This document shows positions 41,486 through 51,393 of a DNA stretch of 64,000 nucleotides, one piece after another; the first letter of the stretch is position 1, and each line of letters opens with the position of its first letter. Made by a program: the position numbers and the translations under genes. This DNA is from Caldovatus sediminis (lineage in GTDB: Bacteria; Pseudomonadota; Alphaproteobacteria; Acetobacterales; Acetobacteraceae). Under the pieces are notes generated by a model. That model saw only the letters and a list, made by a program, of their open reading frames with translations, searched no databases and had not been told where the DNA came from. The stretch covers positions 275,930 through 339,929 of the forward strand of contig NZ_BMKS01000003.1 in NCBI RefSeq assembly GCF_014644455.1, read 5' to 3'.

Positions 41486-44263
41486 TCAGCGCTCCTGCTT
41501 CCGGAGCAGCGCTGCGGACAGTCCGATCAGCACCGGCGCGGCGAGCGCCAGCGGGACGAAGGCCGCCCGCAGGTCCTGGAACTCCAGCGCCTTGGAGAAG
41601 GTGCCGCGCGCGATGTTGAGGTAGTGCGTCGTCGGATAGACCTGCCCGATCAGGGCGCCCGCCCCCTCGAGCGACGACACGGGATCGAGCAGGCCGGAGA
41701 ACTGGGTCGCCGGCAGCATGGTGATGATCGCGGTCCCGAAGATGGCGGCCACCTGGCTGCGCATGAAGGAGGAGATCAGGAGGCCGATCGCCGTCGTCGC
41801 GGCGACGTAGACGAGCGTCGCCGCAGCCAGCGTCGCGAAGCTTCCCGTGAAGGGCACGCCGAAGGCGGTGACCGCGAGCAGCGCGAGCACCAGGAAGTTC
41901 AGCATCGCCAGCAGGAGGTAGGGCATCTGCTTGCCGAGCAGGAACTCGAGGCGGGTGACCGGCGTGACGTGGAAGTTGACGATCGAGCCCAGCTCCTTCT
42001 CGCGCACCACGCTGAGCGCGGTCAGCATCGCCGGGACCAGCAGCAGCAGGATCGGGATCATCGCCGGCACCATGGCGACCAGGCTGCGGACGTCCGGGTT
42101 GTAGCGGAACCGCGTCTCGATCGTGAAAGGCGCCGGCGGGGCGGCCGCGCCGCGCGCGCGGGCCGCCCGCTCGGCCAGCCACCGCGCGTGCATGCCTTCC
42201 ACGTAGCCGCGGACGGTCTCGGCGCGCATCGGCATCGCGCCGTCGATCCAGGCGCCGATCTGCGTCGGCCGGCCGCGCGCCACGTCGCGCCCGAAGCCCG
42301 GCGGGATCTCGATCGCCACGCTCAGCTCGCCCGCGCTCATCCGCCGGTCGAGCTCAGCGTGGTCGGCGAGCGGCGGCCGCTCGATGAAGTAGCGCGAGCC
42401 GGCGATGTTGAGCGCGTAGTCCCGGCTGGTCGTCGTCTGGTCGCGATCGAGCACGGCGACGGTGAGGTCCTCGACGTCCATGCTGATGCCGTAGCCCATG
42501 ATGAACAGGAGGAGGATGCTGCCGACCAGCGCGAGCGTCGCGCGGATCGGATCGCGCCGCAGCTCCAGCACCTCGAGATTGGCGTAGCTCAGCATGCGCC
42601 GGAGGTCGAAGCCGCGGTGCCGCGCCGGGCCGCCCGCGCCCGCCGGCGCCGCGGCCGAGACGGGCGGGCCGGCCGCTGCCGTCGTGGGCTCCTCCCCGGC
42701 CTCGCGCGCCGCCTCCTTGAGATAGGCGATGAAGGCGTCCTCGAGCGTCGCGACGCCGCGCTCCGCGATCAGAGCGGCCGGCGCGCCGCTCACCAGGACG
42801 CGCCCGGCGTGCATCAGGGAGATGCGGTCGCAGCGCTCCGCCTCGTTCATGAGGTGGGTCGAGAGGAAGATCGTCACCCCCTCGCGGCGCGCGAGGTCCA
42901 CGAGGATCCGCCAGAAGGCGTCGCGCGCCACGGGGTCCACGCCCGAGGTCGGCTCGTCGAGGATCAGCATCTCCGGCCGGTGGATCATCGCCACGGCGAG
43001 CGAGAGCCGCTGGCGCTGGCCGAGCGGCAGGGCGCTCGGCAGCGCGTCCATGATCCCTTCCAGGTCGAAACGCCGCGCCATCTCCTCGACGCGTCCGGGG
43101 ATGGAGTCGGCGGGCAGGCGGAACAGCCGCGCGTGCAGCTCCAGGTTCTGCCGCACCGTCAGCTCGGCGTAGAGCGAGAAGCCCTGCGACATGTAGCCGA
43201 CCCGGCGGCGGGTCTCGATGTCGTGCGGGTTCACCTCCTGGCCGAACAGCCAGGCCTGCCCCTCGCTGGCCGGCAGCAGGCCGGTCAGCATCTTCATCGT
43301 CGTCGTCTTGCCGGAGCCGTTGGAGCCGAGGAATCCGAAGATCTCGCCACGGGCGATGCGGAAGGTCACGTGGTCCACCGCGACGAAGTCGCCGAAGCGC
43401 TTGGTCAGCCCGCGCGCCTCGATGGCGACGGGCGCGCCGTCCTCCTCCGCCCGGCGCGGCGGGATCCTCACCGGCCGGTGGCCACGGCGCTTCTCCTCGG
43501 GCAGCAGGGCGACGAAGGCCTGCTCAAGCGAACCGGCGCCGGTGCGCGCGAGCAGCTCGCGTGGCGCCCCGGTGGCGAGCACGCGCCCGGCGTCCATCGC
43601 CGCCAGCCAGTCGAAGCGCGCCGCCTCCTCCATGTAGGCGGTCGCCACCAGCACGCTCATCCCCGGCCGCGCGGCGCGGATGCGGGCGATCAGCTCCCAG
43701 AACCGGCGGCGCGCCAGCGGGTCCACGCCGGTGGTCGGCTCGTCGAGGACCAGGAGGTCGGGATCGTGGATCAGCGCGCAGCAGAGGCCGAGCTTCTGCC
43801 TCATGCCGCCGGAGAGCTTGCCCGCTGCCCGGTCCGCGAAGGGCGCGAGCCCCGTGCTCTCCAGCAGCTCCGCGATTCGGCGCTCGCGCTCGGCGCGGTC
43901 GTGGCCGAACAGCCGGCCGAAGAAGTCAATGTTCTCGAACACCGAGAGCGTCGGATAGAGGTTCCGGCCGAGGCCCTGCGGCATGTAGGCGATGCGCGGG
44001 CCGACCGTCCGGCGGTCGCGCGCATCGGCCATGTCGGCACCGAACACCTCGACCCGACCGGACTGCACCGCGCGCGCCCCCGCGATCAGCGCAAGCAGGC
44101 TCGACTTGCCGACGCCGTCGGGTCCGATCAGCCCAGCCATGCAGCCGGCGGGAAGGTCGAGGCTCACCGCATCGAGGGCGCGGACCCGGCCGTAGCGCAG
44201 GCCGACCTCGCGCAGCCGCGCGACCGGCGGCGTCGCCGCGGCGTCCGGCGGGCCGCCGCTCAT
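41486..44263 (-). CDS. rbbA: RbbA-like double-ATPase/ABC-2 permease fusion
   Basis: A 925-residue protein with two ABC ATPase domains and an ABC-2 permease domain. Domain 1 has Walker [10 protein letters not shown] (47-55), signature LSGGM (148-152) and DEPTTG (172). Domain 2 has GSNGSGKTT (311-319), the family's altered signature LPLGQ (410-414) and DEPTSG. The membrane part begins near residue 565, with a large periplasmic loop and five further helices. The E. coli homologue RbbA/YhiH was described as a ribosome-associated ATPase, yet its architecture is that of an exporter. ATGA overlap with the upstream membrane-fusion gene. Confidence 0.91.
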   Translation of the reverse strand: MSGGPPDAAATPPVARLREVGLRYGRVRALDAVSLDLPAGCMAGLIGPDGVGKSSLLALIAGARAVQSGRVEVFGADMADARDRRTVGPRIAYMPQGLGRNLYPTLSVFENIDFFGRLFGHDRAERERRIAELLESTGLAPFADRAAGKLSGGMRQKLGLCCALIHDPDLLVLDEPTTGVDPLARRRFWELIARIRAARPGMSVLVATAYMEEAARFDWLAAMDAGRVLATGAPRELLARTGAGSLEQAFVALLPEEKRRGHRPVRIPPRRAEEDGAPVAIEARGLTKRFGDFVAVDHVTFRIARGEIFGFLGSNGSGKTTTMKMLTGLLPASEGQAWLFGQEVNPHDIETRRRVGYMSQGFSLYAELTVRQNLELHARLFRLPADSIPGRVEEMARRFDLEGIMDALPSALPLGQRQRLSLAVAMIHRPEMLILDEPTSGVDPVARDAFWRILVDLARREGVTIFLSTHLMNEAERCDRISLMHAGRVLVSGAPAALIAERGVATLEDAFIAYLKEAAREAGEEPTTAAAGPPVSAAAPAGAGGPARHRGFDLRRMLSYANLEVLELRRDPIRATLALVGSILLLFIMGYGISMDVEDLTVAVLDRDQTTTSRDYALNIAGSRYFIERPPLADHAELDRRMSAGELSVAIEIPPGFGRDVARGRPTQIGAWIDGAMPMRAETVRGYVEGMHARWLAERAARARGAAAPPAPFTIETRFRYNPDVRSLVAMVPAMIPILLLLVPAMLTALSVVREKELGSIVNFHVTPVTRLEFLLGKQMPYLLLAMLNFLVLALLAVTAFGVPFTGSFATLAAATLVYVAATTAIGLLISSFMRSQVAAIFGTAIITMLPATQFSGLLDPVSSLEGAGALIGQVYPTTHYLNIARGTFSKALEFQDLRAAFVPLALAAPVLIGLSAALLRKQER

Positions 44264-45414
44264 CGCGGGAGCCGCACCCGCAGATCGTCCGGCCATTCGA
44301 GGCGCGGATCGAGGCGCACATAGGCCACCCCCGGCAGGCCCGTCTTGACCTGGGCGATGTGCGCCCGGAGCAGCTCGGGCGGGATCCTCGCCCGGATGCG
44401 GAACATCAGCTTCACCCGCTCCCCCGCCGTCTCCACCGTGCGAGGCGTGAACTGGGCGACGTCGGCGACGAACGACACGTGCGCGGGGATGACGTACTGG
44501 GGGGCGGCGTCGAGCACCAGCCGCACCTCGGCCCCGAGCGCCAGGCGGCCCGCCTGCGGCGTCGGCAGGAAGAAGGTCATGTAGACGTCGGTGAGATCCA
44601 CCAGGTTCAGCACCCGGCCGCCGGCCGGCAGCACCTCCCCCGGCTGCGCGATGCGGAACTGGACGCGCCCGTCGCGCGGCGAGCGCAGCGCGCTGTCGTC
44701 GATGTCGGCCCGGATGCGCTGGATGGTCGCGCGCACCGCCTCCGCCTCCGACTCGGCCCCGATCACCTGCGACCGCGCGAGGCCGATGGCGGCCTCCGCC
44801 GCCGCCTCCTGGGCCCGGGCGGCGCTCAGCGCAGCCCGGGCGCGCTGGAAGCCGGCGCGGTCGTCGTCGAGGGTCTGCAGCGGGGCCGCGCCGCGCGCCG
44901 CCAGCTCCTCGGTGCGCGCAAGGCGCCTCTGCGCGGCCTCCAGCTCGGCTTCGCGCTGCGCCACCAGGGCCTGCGCCGCCGACCGCTCCGCCTCGCGCTG
45001 CGCCACCTGGCTGCGGGCGATCTCGATGCCGATGAGGGCGCGCCGCAACTGGGCCTCGGCCTCGCGGAGCTGCGCCTCGAGCACGGCGGTGTCCATCCGG
45101 GCGAGGACCTGGTCCGCGTGGACGAACTCGCCCTCGTTCACCAGGATCTCCCTGACCCGGCCCGGCGCCTTGGTGGCGATGTCGATCTCCACCGCCTCGA
45201 TGCGGCCGTTGCCGCTCGCGAAGCCCGGCGGCAGCCCCTCCGGCTGCAGCGACCGCCACGCCAGGTAGGCGCCGAGGGCGGCCGCGGCGACCAGCGCGGC
45301 GACGAGGAATCTCCGAACCCGGCCCGGGTCACGGCCTGCCGGCCGTCCGGCCGCGTCGTCCCCCGGCCGGTGGTGCGGCGCGGACTTCGCGGCAGGATCG
45401 GGAGGGGAAGCCAT
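44260..45414 (-). CDS. yhiI: HlyD-family membrane fusion protein, YhiI-like
   Basis: A 384-residue periplasmic adaptor with one N-terminal transmembrane helix (about residues 36-53). It has a lipoyl half-motif ([24 protein letters not shown]), a long alpha-hairpin rich in Ala/Glu/Gln (about 110-225), a second lipoyl half ([19 protein letters not shown]) and a beta-barrel end. First gene of the yhiI-rbbA-yhhJ operon. The upstream region carries an FNR/CRP-type operator. No outer-membrane TolC gene is present in the window, so a shared TolC elsewhere would be needed for export across both membranes. Confidence 0.9.
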   Translation of the reverse strand: MASPPDPAAKSAPHHRPGDDAAGRPAGRDPGRVRRFLVAALVAAAALGAYLAWRSLQPEGLPPGFASGNGRIEAVEIDIATKAPGRVREILVNEGEFVHADQVLARMDTAVLEAQLREAEAQLRRALIGIEIARSQVAQREAERSAAQALVAQREAELEAAQRRLARTEELAARGAAPLQTLDDDRAGFQRARAALSAARAQEAAAEAAIGLARSQVIGAESEAEAVRATIQRIRADIDDSALRSPRDGRVQFRIAQPGEVLPAGGRVLNLVDLTDVYMTFFLPTPQAGRLALGAEVRLVLDAAPQYVIPAHVSFVADVAQFTPRTVETAGERVKLMFRIRARIPPELLRAHIAQVKTGLPGVAYVRLDPRLEWPDDLRVRLPR

Positions 45415-45881
45415 GCATCGGGTCTCCGCGCGGAGGGGGCGGCGAGGGGGTCGGGCCGGTCGCGCCGCAGCGCGAAGGCCGCCGTGGCCGGCTGCCGGTC
45501 AGGCGGCCGCGAACCGCCGGGGTGATGCCGCGGCGGCCCTTGGCGGCCCGCTCTTCGCCTCGCCACTCCGCGAGGCACCGCCGGTGGTCGCAGTCCGGTC
45601 GAAAGTCTATGCCCCCGGCCGGGCGGCGCATCTTGACCCAGGTCAAGCGCGCCACGCTCGAGATTCCGCGCGCGACACGAGATGGCGGCGACACGGAAGC
45701 CGCTGCCGACGCCGTGCAGGGGGCGGACCCGCAGGTCGCGCTTGACGCCCGGCGCCCGACGCCGTTCTTTCTTGGCCGGGGCGCGCCCCTTGGAACGCGC
45801 CACCCGAGGATCCACCTCCCCACCCGCCGCACCCGGCCGCCGGGGCGCCTCACGCACGGACCCCGGCTTCCGACGAGACGC
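45415..45881. other. 467-base divergent regulatory region, yhiI operon / ybhP-like gene
   Basis: No credible gene. Its one clear feature is the FNR/CRP-family inverted repeat at 45632-45647, close to the middle of the region. The plus-strand frame can be read open from 45522, but its product before residue 121 is low-complexity Arg/Pro and looks non-coding. Confidence 0.55.
45632..45647. promoter_or_regulatory. FNR/CRP-family operator
   Basis: CTTGACCCAGGTCAAG: the 14-base core TTGA-N6-TCAA matches the palindromic FNR/FixK/DNR consensus in every fixed position. Both half-sites extend to TTGACC/GGTCAA, with only the central CA breaking the symmetry. It lies 218 bases before the yhiI start and 235 before the ybhP-like start, so either or both could be controlled, for example by low oxygen or nitric oxide. 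Confidence 0.6.
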
Positions 45882-46802
45882 ATGATCCCGCAACGACCGT
45901 CCTCCCCGCCGCGCCAGCCGGGCGCGCCCGATCGCCACGACCTGCCGTCCGAACGCCTCCGTCGCCGCCCCGCCGGCGGCGCGGTGCGCGACCTTCTCGT
46001 CGAGTTCCGCCGTCGCGCCGCGCCGCAGCCGCCGGCGCGGCGGGGGCCGGCGCAGGGGCCCGGCCAGGGGCTGCGGGTCGCGTCCTACAACCTGCACAAG
46101 TGCGTCGGCACGGACGGGCGCTTCGACCCGGTGCGTTCCGCGGCCGTGATCGCGGAACTCGGCGCCGAGCTGGTCGCGGTGCAGGAGGCGGACCGCCGGT
46201 TCGGCCGCCGCATCGGCCTGCTCGACGCCGCGGCGCTGGAGCGCGAGACGGGCCTCGCCCCGCTGCCCGTCTCCGACCTTCCCGGCGGCCATGGCTGGCA
46301 CGGCAACGCGCTGCTGGTCCGGCCCGGCACCCCGGCGCGGCTCCGCCGGTTGGCGCTGCCGGGGGCGGAGCCGCGCGGCGCCCTCGTCGCCGAGCTCGAC
46401 CTCCCGGCCGGGCGGCTGCGCGTGGTCGCCGCGCATCTCGGGCTCCTCCGCCGCTGCCGCGCGCGCCAGGTGGCCGCCATCCTGCAGGTGCTCGCCGAGG
46501 GCGAGCCGATGCCCACGCTCCTGCTCGGCGACCTCAACGAGTGGCGGCCGGGGGCGCGCTCCTCGCTGCGCGCGCTGGAGCCGCTCTTCGGGCCCATCGG
46601 CCCCGGACCGGCGAGCTTCCCCTCGCGCCTGCCGATCCTCGCGCTCGACCGCATCCTGGGGTGGCCGCAGGGGCTGGTGAGCGAGGTTGCGGTGCACGAC
46701 AGCCCGCTCGCCCGCGTCGCCTCCGACCACCTGCCCCTGATCGCCCGCGTCCGGTTGGATGCCGCGGCGGAGGCCGAACCGCCCCTTGCCGCGGCGGCCT
46801 GA
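45882..46802 (+). CDS. Endonuclease/exonuclease/phosphatase-family protein, YbhP-like
   Basis: A 306-residue EEP-fold phosphohydrolase. The catalytic pattern is complete: VASYNLHKCVG with the metal Asn, LVAVQEAD with the metal Glu, GHGWHGNALL, LLLGDLNEW with Asp and Asn, and ASDHLPLIARV with the terminal Asp-His. A 65-residue basic Arg/Pro N-tail precedes the domain and its true start is uncertain (45882 chosen). Next to a cardiolipin-synthase-like gene, as ybhP lies next to clsB in E. coli, which suggests a lipid or phosphodiester role rather than DNA repair. Confidence 0.83.
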   Translation: MIPQRPSSPPRQPGAPDRHDLPSERLRRRPAGGAVRDLLVEFRRRAAPQPPARRGPAQGPGQGLRVASYNLHKCVGTDGRFDPVRSAAVIAELGAELVAVQEADRRFGRRIGLLDAAALERETGLAPLPVSDLPGGHGWHGNALLVRPGTPARLRRLALPGAEPRGALVAELDLPAGRLRVVAAHLGLLRRCRARQVAAILQVLAEGEPMPTLLLGDLNEWRPGARSSLRALEPLFGPIGPGPASFPSRLPILALDRILGWPQGLVSEVAVHDSPLARVASDHLPLIARVRLDAAAEAEPPLAAAA

Positions 46803-46947
46803 GGAGGGAGGAGCGCCGGGCGCCCCTCCCCCGCCCTGCCGCGCCCGCCGCGGCGCCGCCGTCATGGCTGGCGAGAACCGTCGCGTCTGCCGGCCGTTCG
46901 GCCTGCGCCGGCGAGGGGCCGCCAGGGCCGACCGTCGGAGGAGCGGG

Positions 46948-48483
46948 ATGGCCGACCAGCGGACCCAGGCCGCGGCAGCCGGCGGCATGAGCGACGCCAG
47001 CGCCCCTTCCGCCGCCGGGACGGCCGCCATGGCCGTTGACGACGCGGCGGGCGCGGTCCTCGGCAAGCTCGGCGGCGCGCCCGGCGGAGCGTCCCTCGTC
47101 CGGGACGGGCTCGACGCCTTCGCCGCCCGCGCGGCGACTGCGCGCGCCGCGACCCGCCGTCTCGACCTCCAGTACTACATCTGGCACGGCGACGTGACCG
47201 GACGCCTGCTCGCGCGCGAGGTGCTCCATGCCGCCGACCGCGGCGTGCGCGTGCGCCTGCTGCTCGACGACGTCTACGCGCTCGGGCGCGAGCGCATCCT
47301 CGCCGCGCTCGACGCCCATCCCGCGATCGAGGTGCGCCTGTTCAACGGCACGCGCTGGCGCGCCTTCGGCCGGCTCGGCTTCGCGCTGGAACTCGCCTTC
47401 GGCGGCTGGCACCTGAACCGGCGCATGCACAACAAGGCGTGGATCGCCGATGGGCGCGTGGCGATCGTCGGCGGGCGGAACCTCGGCGACGAGTACTTCG
47501 GCGCCGGGGCCGGCGAGTTCAATTTCCGCGACCTCGACATCGCCCTGGTCGGCGCCGCGGCGGAGGGTGCCGTCGCGGCGTTCGAGCGCTACTGGCGCAG
47601 CCCGCTCGCCCGCCCGGCCGCCCTGCTCAGCGCCTCCGCCCAGGCCGCGGACGGCCTGCCGCGCCTGCGGCGGGCGTTCGAGGACGCGGCCGCGGCGCCC
47701 GAGGCGCGGCGCTACCTCGCGCACCTCGGCGAGATCGGCGACGCCGTGGGGCAGGTTGCGGACGGCCTCGTCGCCGTCGGCCGCGACGCGGTGCGGGTGG
47801 TGGCGGACCCGCCGGAGAAGGCGCGGCGCGGGCTCGGGGCGCGGCGCCGAGCGCGCGCCGCCGGCGGCATCGCGCCCGAGATCGCCGACGCGCTGCGCGC
47901 GGCGCGGCGCGAGGCGCTGCTGATCTCGCCCTACTTCGTCCCCGGCGAGGCCGGCCTGGCCCTGCTGCAGGCGCTGACCGGCCGCGGCGTGCGCGTCTCC
48001 GTGGTGACGAACTCGCTCGCCGCGACCGACGTCGTCGCGGTGCACGGCGGCTATGCGCGCTACCGCCGCCGGCTGCTGCGCGCCGGCGTCGCCCTGTTCG
48101 AGCTGAAGCCGAGCGGCCAGGAGGACGAGGCGAGCGTCTTCGGCTCGCGCGGGGCGAGCCTGCACACCAAGGCCTTCGTGGTGGACGACGGGCCGGTCTT
48201 CGTCGGCTCCTTCAACCTCGACCCGCGCTCGGCCGCGCTCAACACGGAGATGGGCGCGTTCGTCAGCCACCCCGCGCTGGCGGCCGAGCTGCGCGCGGAG
48301 CACGACCGCCTCGCCGATCCCTCGCGGAGCTGGCGCGTCAGCCTCGAGGGCGGGCGGCTCACATGGACCGGGACGGGCGCCGGCGGGCGTCTCCAGGTGC
48401 TGCGCCACGAGCCCGGCGCCTCGCTGCGGCGGCGCCTGGTGGCGGGGCTGGTGCGCTGGCTGCCGATCGAGTCGCAGCTCTGA
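46948..48483 (+). CDS. PLD-family cardiolipin synthase-like protein (ClsC type)
   Basis: A 511-residue phospholipase-D fold enzyme with two complete HKD motifs: HNKAWIADGRVAIVGGRN near residue 160 and HTKAFVVDDGPVFVGSFN near 410. The start at 46948 has GGAGGAG 5 bases upstream; several further in-frame ATGs follow within 30 codons. The N-domain LDLQYYIWHGDVTGRLLARE and VRLLLDDV resemble ClsC/YmdC. There is no clear transmembrane helix, so membrane association would be peripheral. Likely makes cardiolipin or exchanges phosphatidyl groups at the inner membrane. Same direction as the YbhP-like gene, 145 bases downstream. Confidence 0.87.
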   Translation: MADQRTQAAAAGGMSDASAPSAAGTAAMAVDDAAGAVLGKLGGAPGGASLVRDGLDAFAARAATARAATRRLDLQYYIWHGDVTGRLLAREVLHAADRGVRVRLLLDDVYALGRERILAALDAHPAIEVRLFNGTRWRAFGRLGFALELAFGGWHLNRRMHNKAWIADGRVAIVGGRNLGDEYFGAGAGEFNFRDLDIALVGAAAEGAVAAFERYWRSPLARPAALLSASAQAADGLPRLRRAFEDAAAAPEARRYLAHLGEIGDAVGQVADGLVAVGRDAVRVVADPPEKARRGLGARRRARAAGGIAPEIADALRAARREALLISPYFVPGEAGLALLQALTGRGVRVSVVTNSLAATDVVAVHGGYARYRRRLLRAGVALFELKPSGQEDEASVFGSRGASLHTKAFVVDDGPVFVGSFNLDPRSAALNTEMGAFVSHPALAAELRAEHDRLADPSRSWRVSLEGGRLTWTGTGAGGRLQVLRHEPGASLRRRLVAGLVRWLPIESQL

Positions 48484-48533
48484 GCGGGCCTGCGGCAACC
48501 GCGCGGCCCCCCGGCGGCTCGGGCCCGGGAGCG

Positions 48534-49631
48534 TCAAGCCGGCGGGGCGCCGGTCTCCCGCCCCGCGTCCCGCGCGAGCGCCCGGCCGCTCGCCGGATCG
48601 AACAGGTGGATCTGCGCCGGGTCCAGCCGCACCGCCACCGCGTCGTCGAGCGCGGCGCGATGCGAGGCGCGCACCTGCGCGGTGACGCGGAGCTTCGGCG
48701 CGATCTCGACCTCGATCAGCCGCTCGCTGCCGATCAGCTCGACCATCCAGACCTTGCCGGGGATGGTGCCGGGCTCGCCCGGCGCGGCCATGGACACGTC
48801 CTGCGGGCGGATGCCGAGGATCAGCTCCGCCGGCGCGCCCGCCGGCGCCGCGACGGGCAGCGGATGGCCCTCCACCGTCACCCGCCCGCCCTCGTTGCGC
48901 GCCGGGACCAGGTTCATCGGCGGCGTGCCGATGAAGCCGGCGACGAAGAGGTTGGCGGGGCGCGCATAGACCTCCTCCGGCGTGCCGATCTGCAGCACCA
49001 CGCCCTCGTTCATCACCACGACCAGGTCGGACATCGTCATCGCCTCGAGCTGGTCGTGGGTGACGTAGATCGTGGTGGTGCCGAGGTCGAGGTGGAAGCG
49101 CCGCAGCTCGCCGCGCATCGCCGCGCGCAGCTTGGCGTCGAGGTTGGAGAGCGGCTCGTCCATCAGGAAGATGTCCGGCTTGCGCACCATCGCGCGCCCG
49201 AGCGCGACGCGCTGGCGCTGGCCGCCGGAGAGCTGGCGCGGCTTGCGCGCGAGGAGGTGGAGGATCTCCAGCACCCTCGCCACGGCGCCGACGCGCTCGC
49301 GCCGCTCCGCCTTCGGCGTGCCGCGGACCTCGAGGCCGTAGCCGATGTTCCGCGCCACGTCCATCGTCGGGTAGAGGGCGTAGGACTGGAACACCATGGC
49401 GATGTTGCGCTCGCCCGGCGGCAGGCCGTCCACGCGGCGCTCGCCGAAGCGGATCTCGCCCTCGCTCGGCTGCTCCAGCCCTGCGATCAGCCGCAGCAGC
49501 GTCGTCTTGCCGCAGCCGGAGGGGCCGAGCAGGGTCACGAACTGCCGGCTCGGCACGGTGAGGTCGAGCGCCTTCAGCACCCGGTTGGCGCCGAAGCTCT
49601 TGGACAGGCGGCGGATGGCGACGTCCGTCAC
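48534..49631 (-). CDS. Sugar-type ABC transporter ATP-binding protein (UgpC/MsmX type)
   Basis: A 365-residue ATPase. Walker A GPSGCGKTT at about 36-44, signature LSGGQRQRVALGRAM, Walker B DIFLMDEPLSNLDAKLR, H-loop YVTHDQ. The C-terminal TOBE/OB region (from about 240) ends with AVRLDPAQIHLFDPASG, as in MalK/UgpC. The start is GTG at 49631, overlapping the stop of the permease (GTGA). Last gene of a receptor-permease-permease-ATPase operon. The OB region makes regulation by a cytoplasmic factor possible, as known for MalK. Confidence 0.93.
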   Translation of the reverse strand: MTDVAIRRLSKSFGANRVLKALDLTVPSRQFVTLLGPSGCGKTTLLRLIAGLEQPSEGEIRFGERRVDGLPPGERNIAMVFQSYALYPTMDVARNIGYGLEVRGTPKAERRERVGAVARVLEILHLLARKPRQLSGGQRQRVALGRAMVRKPDIFLMDEPLSNLDAKLRAAMRGELRRFHLDLGTTTIYVTHDQLEAMTMSDLVVVMNEGVVLQIGTPEEVYARPANLFVAGFIGTPPMNLVPARNEGGRVTVEGHPLPVAAPAGAPAELILGIRPQDVSMAAPGEPGTIPGKVWMVELIGSERLIEVEIAPKLRVTAQVRASHRAALDDAVAVRLDPAQIHLFDPASGRALARDAGRETGAPPA

Positions 49632-50494
49632 CCCTTCACCGCCCCCGCGCCGAAGCCCGCCACCAGGTGGCGCTGCATGAAGCCGAACAGGACCGCCATC
49701 GGTACGGTCATCAGCACGCTCGAGGCCATCATCAGCCCCCAGTCCACATGCGTGCCGTCGAAGAAGTGCATGACGCCGACGGTGAGCGGCAGCTTGTCCA
49801 TCGAGTTCATGAACACCCGCCCGAACAGGTAGTCGTTCCAGGAGACGATGAGCGAGAAGATGCTCGCCGCGATGATGCCGGGCAGCGCCATCGGCAGCAC
49901 GATCTGGCGGAACACCTGCAGCCGCGTCGCGCCGTCCACCAGCGCCGCCTCCTCGATCTCGATCGGCACGCCGCGGAAGAAGGCCCACATCAGCCAGAGG
50001 CAGAAGGGCAGCGTGATGCAGACATAGCCGAGGATGAGCGAGAGCAGCGTGTCCGGCAGGTCGAGCGCGACCATGGTGAGGAACATCGGGAAGACGAAGA
50101 TCACGCTCGGGATCATGTAGCCGAGGATCGCCACGTAGGGCACGGCGCGCTGGCCGCGGAAGCGGAACCGCGTCAGCGAGTAGGCGGCGAGCGTCGCCAC
50201 CGTGATCGAGATCGCCGTGGAGCCCACCGAGACGATCACCGAGTTGACGAACCAGTCCACGAAGAAGGCGGAGGGCGGCACGCCGGCGCCGGGCGCGCTC
50301 GCCACCGCCCCGCCGAAGAGCAGCTCGCGGTAGCTCTCGAGGGTGACGCGCTCCGGGATCAGCGTCGGCGGCCAGCGGAAGATCTCCTCCTTCGGCTTGA
50401 GGCTGGTCGAGATCGCCCAGAGCAGCGGGAAGCAGACCACGAAGGTCACCGCCCCGAGCACGGCGTAGACCAGCGCGGCGGCGAGGCGGCTCAT
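49628..50494 (-). CDS. Sugar-type ABC permease, MalG/UgpE-like
   Basis: A 288-residue permease with six hydrophobic segments. The first helix is followed by the SLKPKEEIFRWPPTLIPE motif typical of this subunit. The EAA loop is EEAALVDGATRLQVFRQIVLPMALPGI, which docks on the ATPase. Then SWNDYLFGRVFM. Start ATG at 50494 overlaps the stop of the upstream permease (ATGA). Middle part of a four-gene importer for a sugar or polyol. Confidence 0.92.
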   Translation of the reverse strand: MSRLAAALVYAVLGAVTFVVCFPLLWAISTSLKPKEEIFRWPPTLIPERVTLESYRELLFGGAVASAPGAGVPPSAFFVDWFVNSVIVSVGSTAISITVATLAAYSLTRFRFRGQRAVPYVAILGYMIPSVIFVFPMFLTMVALDLPDTLLSLILGYVCITLPFCLWLMWAFFRGVPIEIEEAALVDGATRLQVFRQIVLPMALPGIIAASIFSLIVSWNDYLFGRVFMNSMDKLPLTVGVMHFFDGTHVDWGLMMASSVLMTVPMAVLFGFMQRHLVAGFGAGAVKG

Positions 50495-51384
50495 GCCGCC
50501 CTGTCCTCCCGCCCGAAGCCGGTGAGGCGGATGTAGAGCAGGCTGCCCGCGAGCAGCAGCGCGAGCATGATCACCCCCGAGGCCGCCCCCACCCCCATGC
50601 GCAGGTTCGCCATCGCCTGGTCGAAGGCGTAGAGGGCGAGGTTGTAGGTGGAGGTGCCGGGACCGCCGCGCGTCAGCAGGTAGATCTCCTCGAACTTGTT
50701 GAAGGTCCAGATGGTGCGGAACACGACCACCACCGCCAGCACCTCGGCGAGCTGCGGCAGGGTGATGTCGCGGAAGCGGCGGAGGGCGCCGGCGCCGTCC
50801 ACCCTGGCCGCGTCGTAGAGCTCGGTCGGGATGGTCTGCAGCCGCGCCAGCACGACGATCACGACGAAGGGCGTGTACTTCCACACGTTGAGCAGGATCG
50901 CGCTCGCCATCGCCATGTCAGGGGTGGAGAGCCAGGCCACGCGCTCGGAGATGATCCCGGCCGAGAGCAGCAGGTGGTTGACGATGCCGATCTCGGCGTT
51001 GAACAGCCAGCGCCAGTTCAGCGCGATCACCACGGTCGGCACGATGTAGGGGAACAGCAAGAGGCCGCGGAAGGCGTTGATCCCCCGCAGCGGCTGGTGC
51101 AGCAGCAGCGCCAGCCCGACGCCGATCGCCGCCTGCGCCACGGTGGAGACGCCGGTCCAGACCAGCGCCTGGCGGAAGCTCTCCCAGAACAGCGGGTCCT
51201 CGAGGACGAAGAGGTAGTTGTCGAGCCCGACGAAGGGCTGGTCGTCCGGCCGGAGCGGGTTGTAGCGGACGAAGGAGAGCCGGACCGCCTCGACGATCGG
51301 CCAGACCAGGAACAGCGCGACGGCGAGGAGGAGGGGGAGCATGAACAGCACCCCCACCTGCCGGTCGGAGAGGCGGAACCTCAC
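50491..51384 (-). CDS. Sugar-type ABC permease, MalF/UgpA-like
   Basis: A 297-residue permease with six hydrophobic segments, beginning with the MLPLLLAVALFLVWPIVEAVRLSF block usual for UgpA-like subunits. FVGLDNYLFVLEDPLFWES follows, then the EAA loop YDAARVDGAGALRRFRDITLPQL and FNKFEEIYLLTRGGPGTST. Starts 9 bases after the receptor stop and overlaps the next permease (ATGA). Confidence 0.92.
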   Translation of the reverse strand: MRFRLSDRQVGVLFMLPLLLAVALFLVWPIVEAVRLSFVRYNPLRPDDQPFVGLDNYLFVLEDPLFWESFRQALVWTGVSTVAQAAIGVGLALLLHQPLRGINAFRGLLLFPYIVPTVVIALNWRWLFNAEIGIVNHLLLSAGIISERVAWLSTPDMAMASAILLNVWKYTPFVVIVVLARLQTIPTELYDAARVDGAGALRRFRDITLPQLAEVLAVVVVFRTIWTFNKFEEIYLLTRGGPGTSTYNLALYAFDQAMANLRMGVGAASGVIMLALLLAGSLLYIRLTGFGREDRAA

Positions 51385-51393
51385 GGGCGTCGG

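Noticed and set aside
45413-45881. Upstream extension of the YbhP-like frame from 45522 and a second 110-codon frame
   Set aside because: Composition is low-complexity Arg/Pro and the region contains the FNR-type operator, so it is better read as regulatory DNA.
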